Origin: Cyclospora cayetanensis
Taxonomy: Eukaryota; Apicomplexa; Conoidasida; Eucoccidiorida; Eimeriidae
Reading direction: 5' to 3'
Length of the DNA stretch: 64,000 nt
NCBI RefSeq assembly: GCF_002999335.1
Contig: NW_020312147.1
Span: 558,001-622,000, forward strand
Below are positions 22,486 through 35,339 of this stretch, in pieces. The notes under the pieces are model-generated. The model saw nothing but the letters and a program-made list of their open reading frames with translations, ran no database searches and was not told the DNA's origin. How positions within the stretch are numbered: the stretch's first letter is position 1; each line of letters begins with the position of its first letter. The translations under genes were made by a program, and so were the position numbers.

Positions 22486-25400
22486 ATGAACTCCTGCGGC
22501 CCTCAACTGAAGAACGCTCAGCACAACTGTGAACAGGCAGCCGTCACGGTCACCTGCGGGGACTCTGCCAGTGAGGCCGAAGCAACGGCGAAGGGCCCTG
22601 CCTCCTCCCTTCCCCTCGAATCTGCCCTTGATTCTCTGGGGAAGATGTCACCACCTGCCAGAAGTGCCCCAACAGACGAATGCCATCCCCTGGTTGCGCG
22701 AGAGTCTGAGGACTTGGAAAGTGCAGGGCGATGCAACATTCCGTCTGAGGGTATTCCCAGGAACACTGGGCGTTCTGGAACCAGGGACTGGAAGAACTGG
22801 GGCAGAACCAACAATGCAGATAGCCAGCAGGAGAGACATTTCCTCGCAAACACGGAAGGGTCGGAGCCTGTGGCTCAGCCTGCGGGGTCCCTGGAAGTGG
22901 AGAAGGGGGCGCCGACTGGAGAGCCGGTTCATCGCTTTTGGCGAATGTGTGGCCTGGAGCCTTCTTTGGTAGGCTCATTCACCTTGTGACACTGCTGACC
23001 TGTGATTAGTTGAGCTTTTGTTAGAGCGTGTAACTGCTATAAATAGGGAAGATGTAGAAAGGAAGCCTATATGCTTGTAACTGGGTAAAGGCGGTCCACC
23101 GTTAGTGTCGGTAAGAGGGAATGTGGCGATTGCGAGGGCGAACCTACTGCTGATGAAGCTACTGCTGCTGTGCACCCTTCAATGTTCGTGCGGAAGTAAC
23201 TTGGGCATGCATTCTTTGCTTTGTAAAACTTTAACGGTGGATCCTGTGTCTTCAGACTGTGGATCATCCGCGGGATGACGTACGTTTTACGTGCATGGCT
23301 TTGGTTGTGTTTTTCTCTTTGGAGATCTTCGTAAATTTTGACTGTGGGGCTATTCCCTGTACGCTCTCTCGCATGGCCGATGAATTCCGCCTCTCCCCGA
23401 CCTGGCAAGGTGCGTATACGTTGCGGCACTGGTCTCACTGTCAGCGTTACTCAGTTGCCAGCGGTTTATGCCTACTGCCTAAACTCAATTTGAGAGGCGG
23501 AGGGTTCTCGTGAACATGCCTCTGGAACGCGGAGTAGTGCAAGTGTAGCAGGGCATCCCAAGAGTGCACCTCAGGGGACAGTATCGCCAAATGCTATCCG
23601 TAGCTAGGCCTACTCCATGAAACTGTGCATAGAGGGAGCTTCCGTATGCCTCTTTCGGTGTCCTAATTTGTTGCGCTATAGATTACTCTACTTTTGCCGT
23701 AGCTTCTGGCTCCTTTCCTCTTGATGCCTCTTCGAACCCCTTAACGTGATCTGCCTCGATCTGTCCCTCCCATTCTTCATATGTCTCTCTCTACTCCTGT
23801 GTGTGCCTCAACGCGTGCGCATCTGCGGGCTTTTATAGGCATGCTGGGGGCTCTGCCATATGTGGGTCTCACCGTCACCGCGCCCTTTGCCGGACGCATC
23901 TTTGCACAATGGCGTGCGAAGCGAGTCCTTGTGGTGTCGATGACTCTAAATGCAATTGCCACTCTCATGATGGTCCTGACGCTCTGTCTGCCACGTGATG
24001 TGCCCTCTACCACTAGCACGCTCGCTGCAACCACTGCTGGAACTGGAGGCAATGAGGGACCTCACTTAGAGGTAGTGGATATAACAGGGGCATCGCCGGC
24101 GCTACTCTCTGCACAAACGGGGCCGAAGAAGGACAACATGCGTGAGCCCTCCTTTCACCTTCCAGATTTCTCTTTCGTGGAGTTGACATCCTCCGCGGTG
24201 ATGTTGCTAGTCAGCAGGCTTCTAGTAGGGCTCACGCAGGCGCCATTCGTTATTTACGCCCCTGTTTGGGTAGACGAATTCGCTCCCCGCAAGCAGGCAG
24301 CACTATGGATGGGCATAATGCAAGGATCCGCAGTCGTCGGCGTCACCGTAAGGAGACACTGTTGTGTAGAACTGCATGCTGTTGTTGGTGTTGCTCTTCC
24401 TACTGCTTTGCGTGTATCAATTTTAGGGGAAATGGGGGAAGCAGCTGCTGTACTTTCGTGCACACTGCTCTGAGCTTGCCCATCGCTTTCGGCTTCGGCA
24501 ATTGAGGGAGCGCCTTCTTGCCTTTAGAACCTGAGCTATCGAGGGGCGCAGCTGGTTCTTTTCGTAGTTTCAAACCCCCTTATTGCACTTACGGGCGGTC
24601 GGTGGGTTTGTTGTGGTGTGCAGGTGGGATATCTAAGCGCAGGCGTCCTGTCAGTCTATTTGGACTTTAACTGGCGGGCAGCTATCGGCGTGCAGATCGT
24701 ATTTCTGTGCTTGCTCATTGCAATAGTCTCCATCTTCCCTAAAGAATATATAGACACCCCGGGGAGCTCCAGGAGCCTAGATCATCACGAACCCTGCTTC
24801 AGCCCTTCAGAGGAGGCGGGCGTTTTTGAGCAGGAGGCCCAACGGGAGGGGCAGCACGAACCGGAGGGACAGCAGGAGGATCCTGGCGACGGGGACCCTT
24901 TACCAGCTTCGGCAGTTGTGGAGTTGGCTAGCGGTTGCGCTGACTGTCGAAGCAGTGACCTCCCAACCTCCCAGCAGCAAGGATATGAAGTGCAACAGCA
25001 AAGGCACACACGCGTGGAAACAGGGTTGCCATTGACCCCAGCTCGAGCCAGCGAAGCCCACAGAAGGCGGTCCACGGATGGGAGAGTACATGCTCTTGCA
25101 GGCTGCGCGGCAGCAAGAGGGCCCTTATATAATGCTACCCCACGTGTCCACTCCACCCACAAGCACTCCACACTGACCTTGCTCATGTGCGTGTCTGATC
25201 TCGGCTAACTGACACTGTTACATTGAGGGGGACCTTTGACTCATTAGCTATTCAGCTAGAGATATCCGTCTTATCGCGGTGCTGCTGGGGCTCTGGGAGG
25301 CACTGCACGCGGAACATCAAGTTACAGCATCAGCTGGTGCTGATTCCAGATTTTGACGCAGTTTGCTGCTTCTTCGCTGTCTCTTGCTTCTCAGGACGCC

Positions 25401-27201
25401 TATGTACGTTACGCCGATGCTGACGTTATGTGCGTTGTTGTTTGTGGTCACTGGGGTTCAGTTTTGGGGCACAATCTTTTTTACTTCTTCTTTGGGTCTT
25501 AGCCCTACAGTGGCGATGCTTACATTTGCTGCTGTTGCGGCCACCTCCCCCGTGGCCGGGGTGGTAATGGGTGGAGTTACAGTCGATGCAGTAGGCGGCT
25601 ACAAGACCCTCAGCGGCAGACGACGCACCCTCTACGCATGCACGGCTTATGCTACCGCGGCCGTAATGTTTGGTAAGCAAACCTAAAAGGGCGAGAACTC
25701 TTTCTGCCACTTCTGGCCATGACAAGCTCTGGCTTTGTTCTCTTTTGAAAGTTGGGCATGGAAGATTTAGAATTTCTGGTTTGGGGTGTGGTGTTCTGCG
25801 GTGTGTGTCGTACCTTCATCCTTGTTAAGTGCGCGTTCTTGCCCCTGTTACCGTGTATTTTGCTTGCACTGAGTTTACTTTAGTCGTGGTGTTTGTGTCG
25901 TTTTGTGTGGGTGAGCACAGCTGTAATAGGGAGCTTTAGCTCGAACACGTATATGTGCGTCGGATCGCTCTGGTTTCTGCTCTACTTTGGAGCGGCGATG
26001 TTGCCGCCGCTCACTGGCATTCAGATCGATGCTGTGAGCCCCCGGCTGCGCACTCTTGCAAGCGGTGTCTCCATGTTCTTCTATAATATCCTGGGTTATG
26101 CCCTGGGTAAGCCACTCAGGCAGACAGTCCCTGAACTGGACGTCCCCCCCTAGCTCTCCCCCAGAATAAATTCGAATGTCGTTGAATAAAGCAAATCTTA
26201 CAGCTGCGCGTCATGATTTGTAAATGAGCGGCAGGGAGGATGAGGTAGACCTTAGAGATAGAAGAGGCTGAGAATTGCAGCTAGGAAAGAACGCACATGG
26301 GGATTCGCAGCTCCGTAGTGCAAAGGCCAGCAGCGGAGGCTGTGTGTTCAAGTAGACAATGCATTTGCAGTAGCCCACGCTAGAGGGCAGCGGATCTGGT
26401 AGAATCTCGTCGTAGAATATATGTGTTCTCACACGTGGCAGAGGGGAAATTTGAGGGGTAGATGTACCTTTTGCTTGTTGTGAACTTCGCGGACATGCAG
26501 CTAGGCAAACTCCATGGTCTCCTTCAACAACTCACTTCCCGCAATTTCCTGGCGTCATTATAATCGCCTAAACTCCTCACTATACTTATTCTATTCTCCT
26601 CTATCTGTTTACGTCTGCATGCGTGTGCTCAATTCAGGCGCCTTTCTCCCCGGAGTTTTTATAGATCTTTTCCACGGGGGCGATATCCTCGGCCTTAGGG
26701 TAAATTCTATACCCGTGTGAACCAAAGCCCATTACCTAATGGTGGAAGACGCCGATGTACTAAACCCTAAACTGTAGCATGTTCTTATTCATGTCCGAGT
26801 GCCCAATGCTGGTGTATCGATGTGTAACAGTGAGGTAGATTGGACGAACCATGTCTTAGTCCTCCCTTGGAATAATTTTGGAGTGCTTTCAAAGGCTTTT
26901 GTAGCCATGAATTTTGTTTGCAGCAGGCAAATTGTTACTTTTTTATTTTCTTTTCCTCTTGCTTCCCCTTTTCCTGCAGCTGGTGCTCTTATGGTCTTCC
27001 TTCGGGCTTTTTTTCGTCGCCATCACGGCTGTTTACGCGCGTCATATGGAGAAGCAAAGGGGTGGAGCGAGGCCCCGGGTGTCGTCACGAGAGCTCGTTA
27101 TATGCCCTGATGCAGTTATTCTTTCCCCCGGGGCTACACCCCTGTCCGACACGGGCCGAAGGGTTTACAATGCACAGGGATTCCTTCCCATAATAACATA
27201 A
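22486..27201 (+). CDS. Major facilitator superfamily transporter (Spinster-like), eight exons
   Basis: Probable polytopic membrane transporter; substrate unknown. Exons: 22486-22968, 23256-23409, 23839-24347, 24624-25186, 25395-25672, 25921-26106, 26638-26699 and 26980-27201. All eight junctions agree in phase and sum to 819 codons (818 residues). The first exon encodes a hydrophilic cytosolic N-terminus of about 160 residues. Exon 2 gives the first membrane helix and FVNFDCGAIPCTL, close to the Spinster-type 'Y-x-D-R-x-x-x-x' after TM1. Exon 3 has LPYVGLTVTAPFAGRIFAQW with RAKRV (MFS loop 2-3) and a Ser/Thr/Gly-rich insertion before RLLVGLTQAPFVIYAPVWVD. Exon 4 contains a long acidic, Gln-rich central loop (about 24770-25140). 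Later exons add further helices, including FFYNILGYALGAFLPG across the 26106/26638 junction. Two donors are GTGCGT. The central-loop boundary (25186) is the least certain. Confidence 0.88.
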
Positions 27202-29613
27202 TAAGCATATGTGCATCATCATAAGGAGGATTAGCGGCTGCAGCTGCGAAGTTTCGCCCAAGCGAACCGGCACAGCAATGGGAAGGCAGGTTTCATACTT
27301 TGGGTGGGAGGCACTGATCCGTTCAGGCTTTTGAAAAGTGTGCACTGGCTAGGTAGGCCTGCAGCTCTCTATGGCCCTCGCAAACATTGCACCCAGGCTC
27401 TGTTTCCAGGGTTGTTAGGGTATGTTACTGCCTTGTTGCCGGTGTAACAGCTACAACACTGACACGTTGACCATATATCGGCTCCCCTTTTTAAACCAAA
27501 GTGTCCACATAAGTATATATATTTCCAGGTGTTTTGTAGCTACTACACATGCTGCTGCAGCCTATCCAAATGCTCCCGCAGCCTTTAATACTGCTATCGC
27601 AGCTGGTTCCACCAGTTTTGGCGCTGCTGTTTCAAACTCGTTAGGAATCTCCTTCAGCTGCTTGCAACCAATTCTTGACAACTGTGATGGCACTGTTCAC
27701 TCTGATGAGCTGTCGCTTACTGTCCTTGGGTATATACAGAAAAAGAAGCTATGCTGTGCTTCTAAGGCGTGACTCATTTTTTCCCTCGTTCTTGCTCACA
27801 AGGGTACCAGACTATGGTACATGCGAGTAAGGGCCAAAAGCAGTGTTGAGCGGCTCCTAAATTAGTCTTTCACTAGTTGACACACTGAATTAGCAACACC
27901 AGCGATAGCAAGAGCGCGTATGATATATTTATATGTGGGCATGGGAGCATAGTGCTTTGAGGGTGCGGCATGTCAAATCACCTGGCTTGTTGCCCTCTTG
28001 CCCCACAGCCACGTAGCTTTAAGGCAGAGCAGAAGAAACAGTCATATTAGGGAAACATAATGACTCTGAAGTTTTTGTGCTTTGACTAGTTATTTGAGGT
28101 GCCGGCGGCCTCTACCATTCATCCAGTGTGTAACTGTACACATACTTAGGGGATGTTACAGAGCCCTCAAGGCCTTTGGGATTAGCGATTCTCACTAAAA
28201 TATAAGGCTTATGCGTGCTTGGGATTGTGTCCTCCTGAATCATGTGTAGATCAAGTCCGTTTTAGGTCCTCTTGCTGTCTTGGGAAGCTTGCAACGATCA
28301 TTTACGCTGCATGCGTGTTTAGTCACCTTTGCCTCTGCCATTCAAGCCCATCACCCCAAAATTTGTGTCGTTGCATATCCTTGTGTTTCATTATCTTAGG
28401 GGCTCAATGGCATTCATGGCAAATGGTACACTGCCGTTCCCGTAGTGTCGCCCCACAGGCCGCTGCCGTGAGGCTCAGCTGGACCCCCGACCATGTCACT
28501 GCAAGAACCACCCGCTGCAATCATCGCTCTGTTCTCGCTCTTTCTGTAGGATTTGTGATGTTTTGTTGGTGACGTGGATATTATGCACGCTGCAGTCCGA
28601 AGGCCGACCAGCAGCTGCGGCAACAGCTACCACTGAAGCAGCAATCGCAAAGGGGCCCCTCCGTATCCTTCCGCGTTCCTAATTGGAAAACACCTCAATC
28701 TGTGCTGGTCTGCACTCTCTGTGTGGATAATTTAGGGGCTAGGGTCCAGGCTGTATTTCTGCTCTTCGTTGCATCTTGCCAGTGTGACAGCCTCCTCTCT
28801 CTTTCTGCCACTTAGGCCTCGCAGGGATCCAGGACCCCCGGCATGCTGCTTTCCCATCTCCCCCATATCCGAGCCACTCAGCGAAGGCTCCCCGCCTTAC
28901 ACGTGCGTCGCCTACAAGCCTCAAGTCCAAAGGTCTCAGGGCCGTAAAACCTCCCGTCCAGCCCACTAGCCGGCCGTAGCAGCGGCAGTACGGCTGCAGC
29001 CGTACTGCTGCCTCAGCAGCAGCCGTCGCCATTTCAGTTCAAGAGCAGCAGCGCAGGACCCGCTGGATTACCGACCTGCAGCAGCAACTGCGCAAGCTGC
29101 TGTGACAGCAGGAAAAGTGAAGATGGCCGCATTTTTAAGTGGCCCCTGTGTGACCCTGAGCGACCGGAGTATTTCCTTTGTTGCTGCAACAAAAACAGAG
29201 GTTCGGGAAGCTTGTTGCAAGACTTCCTTGGAGCTAAGCGCATCCCACGTGGTGGAGCTGCCCCCTGCTGCACCTGAAACCCAGACCCTCTGCTTCCCAG
29301 CAGATGTTCCTCTTCCCTGCTGGCGGGCAGTAAGCGGCATTAGCAACAATAGCGTCAACAGCAATTTAGGCAGCCTTAGCAGTGGCCACTTCTCAGGGTG
29401 CTGATACTGTCTGCCTTCTCTCTTAAACCTAGAGGTTATGAAAATTGTGTTGCTGCTGGTCCTCTGCCTTGGGGGATGGCCAAGAAAGCCTTCTAACTCC
29501 TTATGGAAAAGCACATCACCCTTTATAGCTGTATGATTGATTTTGTCTGAATATTTCTCCTTTCTCTGCCCTCATCTTTTCCTTGTCTTATCCTGGTCGC
29601 ACTGCTTCTTCAG
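27202..29613. other. Intergenic; probably holds 5' exon(s) of the USP gene
   Basis: The USP gene's first recognisable exon begins at an acceptor, so at least one upstream exon with the ATG should lie here. GCA/GCC-rich DNA at 28960-29130 has open frames on both strands, but none could be joined with confidence. A 116-codon + strand frame at 27422-27772 is unrecognised. Confidence 0.4.
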
Positions 29614-32600
29614 GCCCGCGGGGTCGGAGTAGGCCTGTCGAATCCCCACGCCCTTTGCTTCGCCAACGCGGTTCTTCAAGCGCTCGCATACACCCCAGGC
29701 TTCGCAGACGACTGCATCGAGGGCATCCATCGGCGCTCTTGCTTTGCTAGGCTAAGAGGGGTCACCTCGAAGGGGACCTCCGTACACCAGGGCTCGCACA
29801 AGGGGCCAGCCCCTGGTCTGGTCGCGAGCGACAAAAAGGCGGAGACGCATGCTTGCGGCTCCTTCTGCGCCTTTTGCAAACTTGAACAGCAGGTGCTGGC
29901 GATACACCGGAAGGAGGAAGGGGCCCCTAACGGCGGCCCTTGCAGGGGGCCCCGCGGTTGGGTTCCAAATCAACTGGCGCCATATATCAGGCCTTTTATA
30001 TGGCGAGCCTTCAGGCCTGGGCGCCAAGAGGATGCCCACGAGTTCTTCAGGTTTTTGCTGGACGCTTTGATGAAGGCTCCTACTTCACCAGCCGCTGTAG
30101 CGTTGCAGCAACTGCAGCATCAGCACCAGCAGCACGGAAAAAAGGAAATGAAGCCTGAGGTAGCTCTCACCAGCTACTTTGGACGGTTGTTTGGCTGCTG
30201 GCTCCGCTCTTCGGTCGTCTGCTCCGACTGTGGGAGGGCTTCCGTGCGGTTCGAGAGCGCCATAGACATTCCCTTAGACATTGGAGGAGGGGGCCAGGGG
30301 CCCCTGCCAGGGGCCCATCGTGGCCCTGGAGGCCCCCGTTGGGGAGCCACACCCAAGCCATGCACGCTTGAAAAGGCCCTATCCAGGTTCATCGCGAAGG
30401 AAACTCTCAGTGGATGTAACGCCTACATGTGCGCATACCCCAAATTTTAAGCTCACACCCATACTGCGCAACCTACCCTAGTAACGCGTAGTAGGCAAGG
30501 TGGTTTGCCGTTACTCTTCGACTTGCCAAGCGTCGGTCTTTGTAGGAGGCACCCGGTAATGCACTTTATGGTACCTTCTGGATGATGCTGTGTTGCGCCC
30601 GAAGGTGTTCCCAATGCAACAAGAAGGTCACGGCTTCTAAGCAGCTGCAGCTGTTCACGACTCCCCGCGTGCTGGTTTTTGCCCTCAAGAGATTCTCGGT
30701 GGCCTTCGCCAAGGGCTGCGCCCTCCCAATGAAGAACCACAGAGCCATCGCCTTCCCTGCGAAGCTGAACCTACTTCCTTACGTTGCGCAAGACGGGGTT
30801 CAGGCACAGCAGCAGCTGCTGCAACAGCAGATCCAGCAGCAGTGGGAGCAACTACAGCAACAACCGGAGCAGAGTCCAAAACTGCTTCCGGAGTCAGAAA
30901 GGTCGCCGAACTCCGCCGCATCGACGACCGCCTCCTCCCCTAGCTCTTCTCCCCCACACTCCCCTTGTCCTACCTCCTTGGGTGTCTGTGTGGATCCAAA
31001 AGCAACAGGCGCAGCAGCAGCCGCAAAGGAGTCAGCCGTCACTCAAAAGAGCAATTTGACTTCTGCCAACAGGGCCGGCGTAATGTCGGCTGCTCCGTCC
31101 TATTTGTACCGTCTATTTGCTGTTGTGTCTCACTCCGGAAGCTCACCGTCTTCTGGTCATTACCGCGCCTTTGTAAGGGCCCCAAAGGCAACCAGCTGCA
31201 CAGATAGCCAGGACGGCGGGGGAGGGGACACCGCTAGCTGGCTAGCCATAGACGACGAGTTGGTGTCAGTGGTTAGCGAGGCGGCGGTGCTCTGCCGTCT
31301 GCAGCAGGAAGCCTACCTTCTCTTCTACTCGAAGATCCCCTCAAAGGGGGAGTTTCAACAGCAGGAGCTGATGCAGCGCATCAAGCTGCAGGAGAAGCAG
31401 CAGTCCAACAAGCAGCAGCTCAGGAACCAACAACGGCCCATGCAACCTGAAACGCACTCGGATGAGCTGGAAGAATTTGAATCCGAGAGTGGCCTTGACA
31501 GTATGGATGAGGCCGAGTTCATCACTAGCGAAGAGGAATGGAGCGACGACTGTAGTAGCAACTGGAGCAGCAACAGCGATGGGTGCAGTAGTGATTGCAG
31601 CAGTAGCTGCTCAGCAGAGCCCTCCTCTTGTGATGCGGCACTCCCTTTTCTGCGCGAGTTGACACGGGTTCAGAGAAAACAGGAGCTGACCTTTTCCCGC
31701 AGGCGGAGGCTGTTGCTAACCATCCGCTGCCACGCCCTGCTGAGGAGCCTTCAAAGGGTCCGCAGGGGCACTCCCGCGCGGCAACAACAGCGGCATGCGA
31801 GGCAGCATCCAACTCAAGACCACCATCACCTGAGACTGGAACCCCCAACGCCTGTGCGGCAGCACAAACAGCAGCAGCAAACGAGGATATTATCCGTGAT
31901 GACGGAGGAGATGATGTTGGAGAGGAAGAAGGCCGCCGCAGGCCGAAAGCAGCAGTTCGGCTGCAGCGCAGCGAGGTCTTGGGAGGAGGACAGACTTCAA
32001 AGTAGTGCAGACGAAGTAGCAGCACCGAGTGACCAAGAGTTGTTCGAGAAGCTACAACTGCTGCAGCAGCCTTTGCCGAGCAAGCGTAGCAGACACGACA
32101 GAGAGTACGATCTGGGCCGTGCAAAGAAGGTCAAGAATCCCCTTAGCAACAAGATCGTAGGCGGTAAGCGTAGCGTACTGTCTGTGTTCCACACTTTGAC
32201 CAGCTCTTTGCTTGTAACCGTTGTCGGCATTCCACATATCGTGTCGCTGCGTTTGCTCTGCCCCGCGCCTCACTGCCATGCCCTTTTTCTAATTTAGCTT
32301 GTGTATCCTCTATGGATAACTGCAGTCCACTTTCACGTTCGTCGCCGGAAAATTCTGTTGCGGAGCCTCTTGTTTTCATCTGCCCTAGCGCCTTTCACTG
32401 GGTGTGCTTCCATCGCCATTACGTTCGTGACCTTCCCTCTGTGTGTTTTGATGCAGCGGCAACCGTCATTTCAACCCAAGCAGGCAGCGACACTGGAGCT
32501 TTCGTTGTGCAGCAGCGTGCCGCCTTTGATGCCCTGCAGCAGAAGGGGAAAAAATGTCGGCGGGGGACCATGCCACCCCCTTCCCAGAAGAAAAAGAAGT

Positions 32601-32674
32601 CAGCAAATAAGCCAGGGAGCCGTTCTGGTCGAATGGGTCACAAAAAGATACACTGGGGCCGGCCGCCACACTGA
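29614..32674 (+). CDS. Ubiquitin-specific protease (USP36/42-like deubiquitinase), 5' end missing
   Basis: Cysteine protease that removes ubiquitin from proteins. Exons 29614-30428, 30605-32163 and 32457-32674 agree in phase (863 residues plus an unfound N-terminus). The Cys box is GLSNPHALCFANAVLQAL; the nucleophile Cys is at 29656-29658, with Asn five residues before it. The Leu-Gly-Asn-Thr usually found before the Cys is replaced by Pro-His-Ala-Leu. SFCAFCKLEQQV follows, typical of USP36/42/17. Next come GRQEDAHEFFRFLLDAL, zinc ligands CSDCG and CSQC (the second formed across the 30428/30605 junction), VLVFALKRFS, the His box SGHYRAF (His at 31158) and WLAIDDELVSVV. The C-terminal half is Gln/Ser-rich, ending with REYDLGRAKKVK and a Lys-rich tail. 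Similar D-x-G-x-x-K-K-x-K motifs and basic tails occur in nucleolar USP36/Ubp10 relatives, so a nucleolar role is possible (inference). Confidence 0.9.
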
Positions 32675-33309
32675 CCTCTAGAGTTTCGCAGAAAAGGCTC
32701 GACTTTGTGGCAGCTGTACCCCGCACGATACGTATGCGCATAGTTGCTGGTCCTCATCGGTGCAATTGTACGGAGATGAAAGAAAGGCGGGGGATACACT
32801 AGAAACATTCATCCCCTGAGGGTTGTAAGTTGCCCGTTTAGACGCTATCCGGCCTCAGTGAATGCCGTCAGAGTCGAGCGAGGTGCATTCTTTTGTTATC
32901 TGGAGAGTAACGGCATGGAGTGCCTTCTGACATGCACTTATTTATTTCGCTCCTTTTGTGTCTCCTTGATTTGCGGCACGCGGAGCCAAAAACTGTAGCT
33001 AATATTGTTCCCCATTGCTCATGATGTATCCTTGATGTTGGAATCTGAAGGCCTGCTTTTTGATAAGTAACAGGCAGGCGGTTGAGTAGGACCGAAGGTC
33101 TCTCCAGTAGGAGACCACAGGCCACAGGCTACAAGAGTAGCATTTAGGAACACTTTGCGGATGCAGGTGCAAGCAAGCCAGGCGCCTGTGCAGGCTGTCA
33201 CGTGGAGCCGAAGTCCAAGGGTTTTTTTATAGCGAATTGAAGAAGGGCAAGCTATTGTAGCCGGTGTTAGGAAAACCCCTTGAAAGTATCAGCCCATTAG
33301 CATCACAAT
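32675..33309. other. Intergenic, nothing recognised
   Basis: 3' flank of the USP gene and flank of retroelement copy 3. A minus-strand open frame at 33125-32868 has no recognisable motif. Confidence 0.4.
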
Positions 33310-33760
33310 TGTGCCGTCTGCGTTCTGAAATATGCGGAGGTCGCTGCGATACCCAGTTTAAAGATGGTCCACCGGGATACAACTGCGGACTCGGTGCAGC
33401 GTATCAGGTTATTGAGCGTTTTTCCGAAAAAAGCTCGATTCTCCTCTCCGCACCCCTTAGGGTCCCCGATTCTAAAGAATAGGGACAGCGTAGGTGCGCA
33501 TAGCTTTCCCTTTCAAACCCTCCAATCATTCACAGCTAATTACGCAAAGCATCCAGCAAACAGGCACACAACATTGTAACTCGCTGTCTCGAGCTCAGCA
33601 TACTTTGCAATAAATATGGTTGTGCGAACATACAAATCAATATGTCAACTCTTCACAAATTGCTACTTGAATATAATAGTTGTCGATATTAAAGCCTGAA
33701 AGAGGATACAGGTGTACCTGCAAAAAAACGCGAGTTCTCAGGGCCCCTGGGCAACAATGA
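33310..33760 (-). repeat. LTR-like repeat, 3' end of copy 3
   Basis: Shares agggacagcg-agg-tgcgcat and flanking spaced identities with the reverse complement of 21400-21230 and with 15545-15760. The adjoining 33780-33880 segment (atagatcaagatagctat, cacagcacgtgctgg) matches 16275-16330 next to the copy 2 LTR, which supports the pairing. Confidence 0.55.
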
Positions 33761-34159
33761 CCGAAAATTTTCAAAATACTACCCATAGATCAAGATAGCT
33801 ATACTAGGCACAGCACGTGCTGGAAAAAGACAATTACCATTGAGCGCAAAAACTTGCGTCCATGGTAACTATTACTGCGCATCCAAGAAGGCCGCATTTT
33901 CTCCCGCAGGCCCCGGAACGAGCAACTGCTCCTGCGGTAACCACTGGATTTAGCATCCCCCACCCACACTAGTGTGTTCTCGGCCCTCAGCAGTCCTATA
34001 ATCTAGCACTTCTACGACACCCTGCGGATCGCCGCATCCATACAGGCTTGTTGGCTGGGCGGCGCGTGTTCTGAAACTTCCTTCGGGAGCCAGCACTGAC
34101 AACCTTGCGGCACCACCAAGTTTTAGTGCAATCGGTCGAGTAAGAATGAAAATTGAGTT

Positions 34160-35240
34160 ATGCGACTATGGCAAATGGTCGTGGACACCTGTCCGCCAGA
34201 ATGTTTGTCTAATGAGCTTTTGAAGCACCCCGTAGACCCCGCCGATCGAGCAAAACCAAATTCCCAGGCTCTGAAAACACAGCCGAGCGCCGCTTGCCAT
34301 ATTGCCATGCTTGCGTCTTTTGAGCTTTGTGCGTGCATCAGCATGCACTATTTAAATGAGCTCTAAGTCATTCTGCTGTCAGAAATATGTCGCTATCCCA
34401 TCATCAGGTTCAGGCCCAAATAGAAGGGCTCCTCTGTATACACCGCGGATGCGGGAGAGCAGCAGGTATACGAGTGTACTGTTATATTATAAAATCCACT
34501 CAGCACAAGCAAGATGATTAACAAAACAATTGGCTCTCCGTTCACATAATGCCGTACAAACAGCAGAAGAGTGCCAGCGGTGTGCGTGGTCTGTATTAGC
34601 CTCGGTGGTACACAATGGTCATGCTATGTTTGACGTGTAGATGGATCATAAAGGCATACCAAGAGCGATAACAACCCTCAGAACTATCTCCGTAATAGCC
34701 CTTTAGGGGAAATCATGAAGCTCTCCAAAATTTAATAAAAGTTATTGGGCCAGTTCGCGAGCCGTGAGCGTGAGATGGGCATATCTGTAAAGTCTGTCCA
34801 CAACGTATATGCTGTCGTGACCCTGACTTCCGTAGGTCCAACAATGAAGTCCATACTCACATTAGTCGCAATTGTCTAAGCTAAGCGGCTCTGCAAAGGG
34901 GGAATTTAATGAGCATTTTATGGTTTCTACCTTTGCCAAGATGGGCATGACAGTGCATACACCCCTGTCACAGGACGCATTCTAGGCCACCAGAAGCGCT
35001 GCTAGGGCTTTTTAACTGTAATGTGAGCCTTACAGGGCGCCCAAAAGCATGATCATGCGCTTTGGGCAAAACAACACCACGACGGGAAGCTGGAACAACA
35101 GAAAACGAAGCTCTTGCTTTGGTCCAAGCCCCAGCATTTTTAATGCGATTTTGTTCCTCCCTTTTACCTTTCTGGACTTTGGCAATAACGGCTGCATGCA
35201 CGTCAGCAGCATAAACTCGTGGAAGGTTGGTATGAACCAA
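34160..35240 (-). pseudogene. Integrase remnant (copy 3)
   Basis: Reading leftward: an open stretch with RRGVVLPKAHDHAFGR (linker and first zinc ligands), GCMHCHAHLGKG (C-x-x-C of the finger), then VSMDFIVGPTEV and, after a frameshift, YVVDRLYRYAHLTLTA at about 34800-34750. The last two match the Gypsy integrase core around its first catalytic Asp (M-D-F-I...V-V-D-R-L-S-K-x-A-H-F). Later blocks are collinear with copies 1 and 4. Multiple stops. Confidence 0.75.
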
Positions 35241-35339
35241 GAGTCATCACAGGCCAAAACGGTGACGGTGCACAGCACATTATTGCTAGGGGATGGTCAC
35301 GATGGCGCCTCGGCGACCACGGTGATGTCATCAATGTAA

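Noticed and set aside
22518..22978. Several overlapping frames on both strands
   Set aside because: The frame starting at ATG 22486 continues by phase-correct splicing into MFS helices; the others do not.
24785..25186. Minus-strand frame of 133 codons
   Set aside because: Antisense shadow of the low-complexity loop of the MFS gene.
26757..26775. Telomere-like motif aaaccctaaactg
   Set aside because: Only one partial unit of the TTTAGGG-type repeat; no array, so chance is enough.
27422..27772. 116-codon plus-strand frame with Ala-rich centre
   Set aside because: No family or splice continuity; may be non-coding or a stray upstream exon.
29068..29514. 148-codon minus-strand frame
   Set aside because: No ATG start, low complexity and no splice support.
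31525..32124. Minus-strand frame of 199 codons
   Set aside because: Antisense shadow of the Gln/Ser-rich part of the USP gene.
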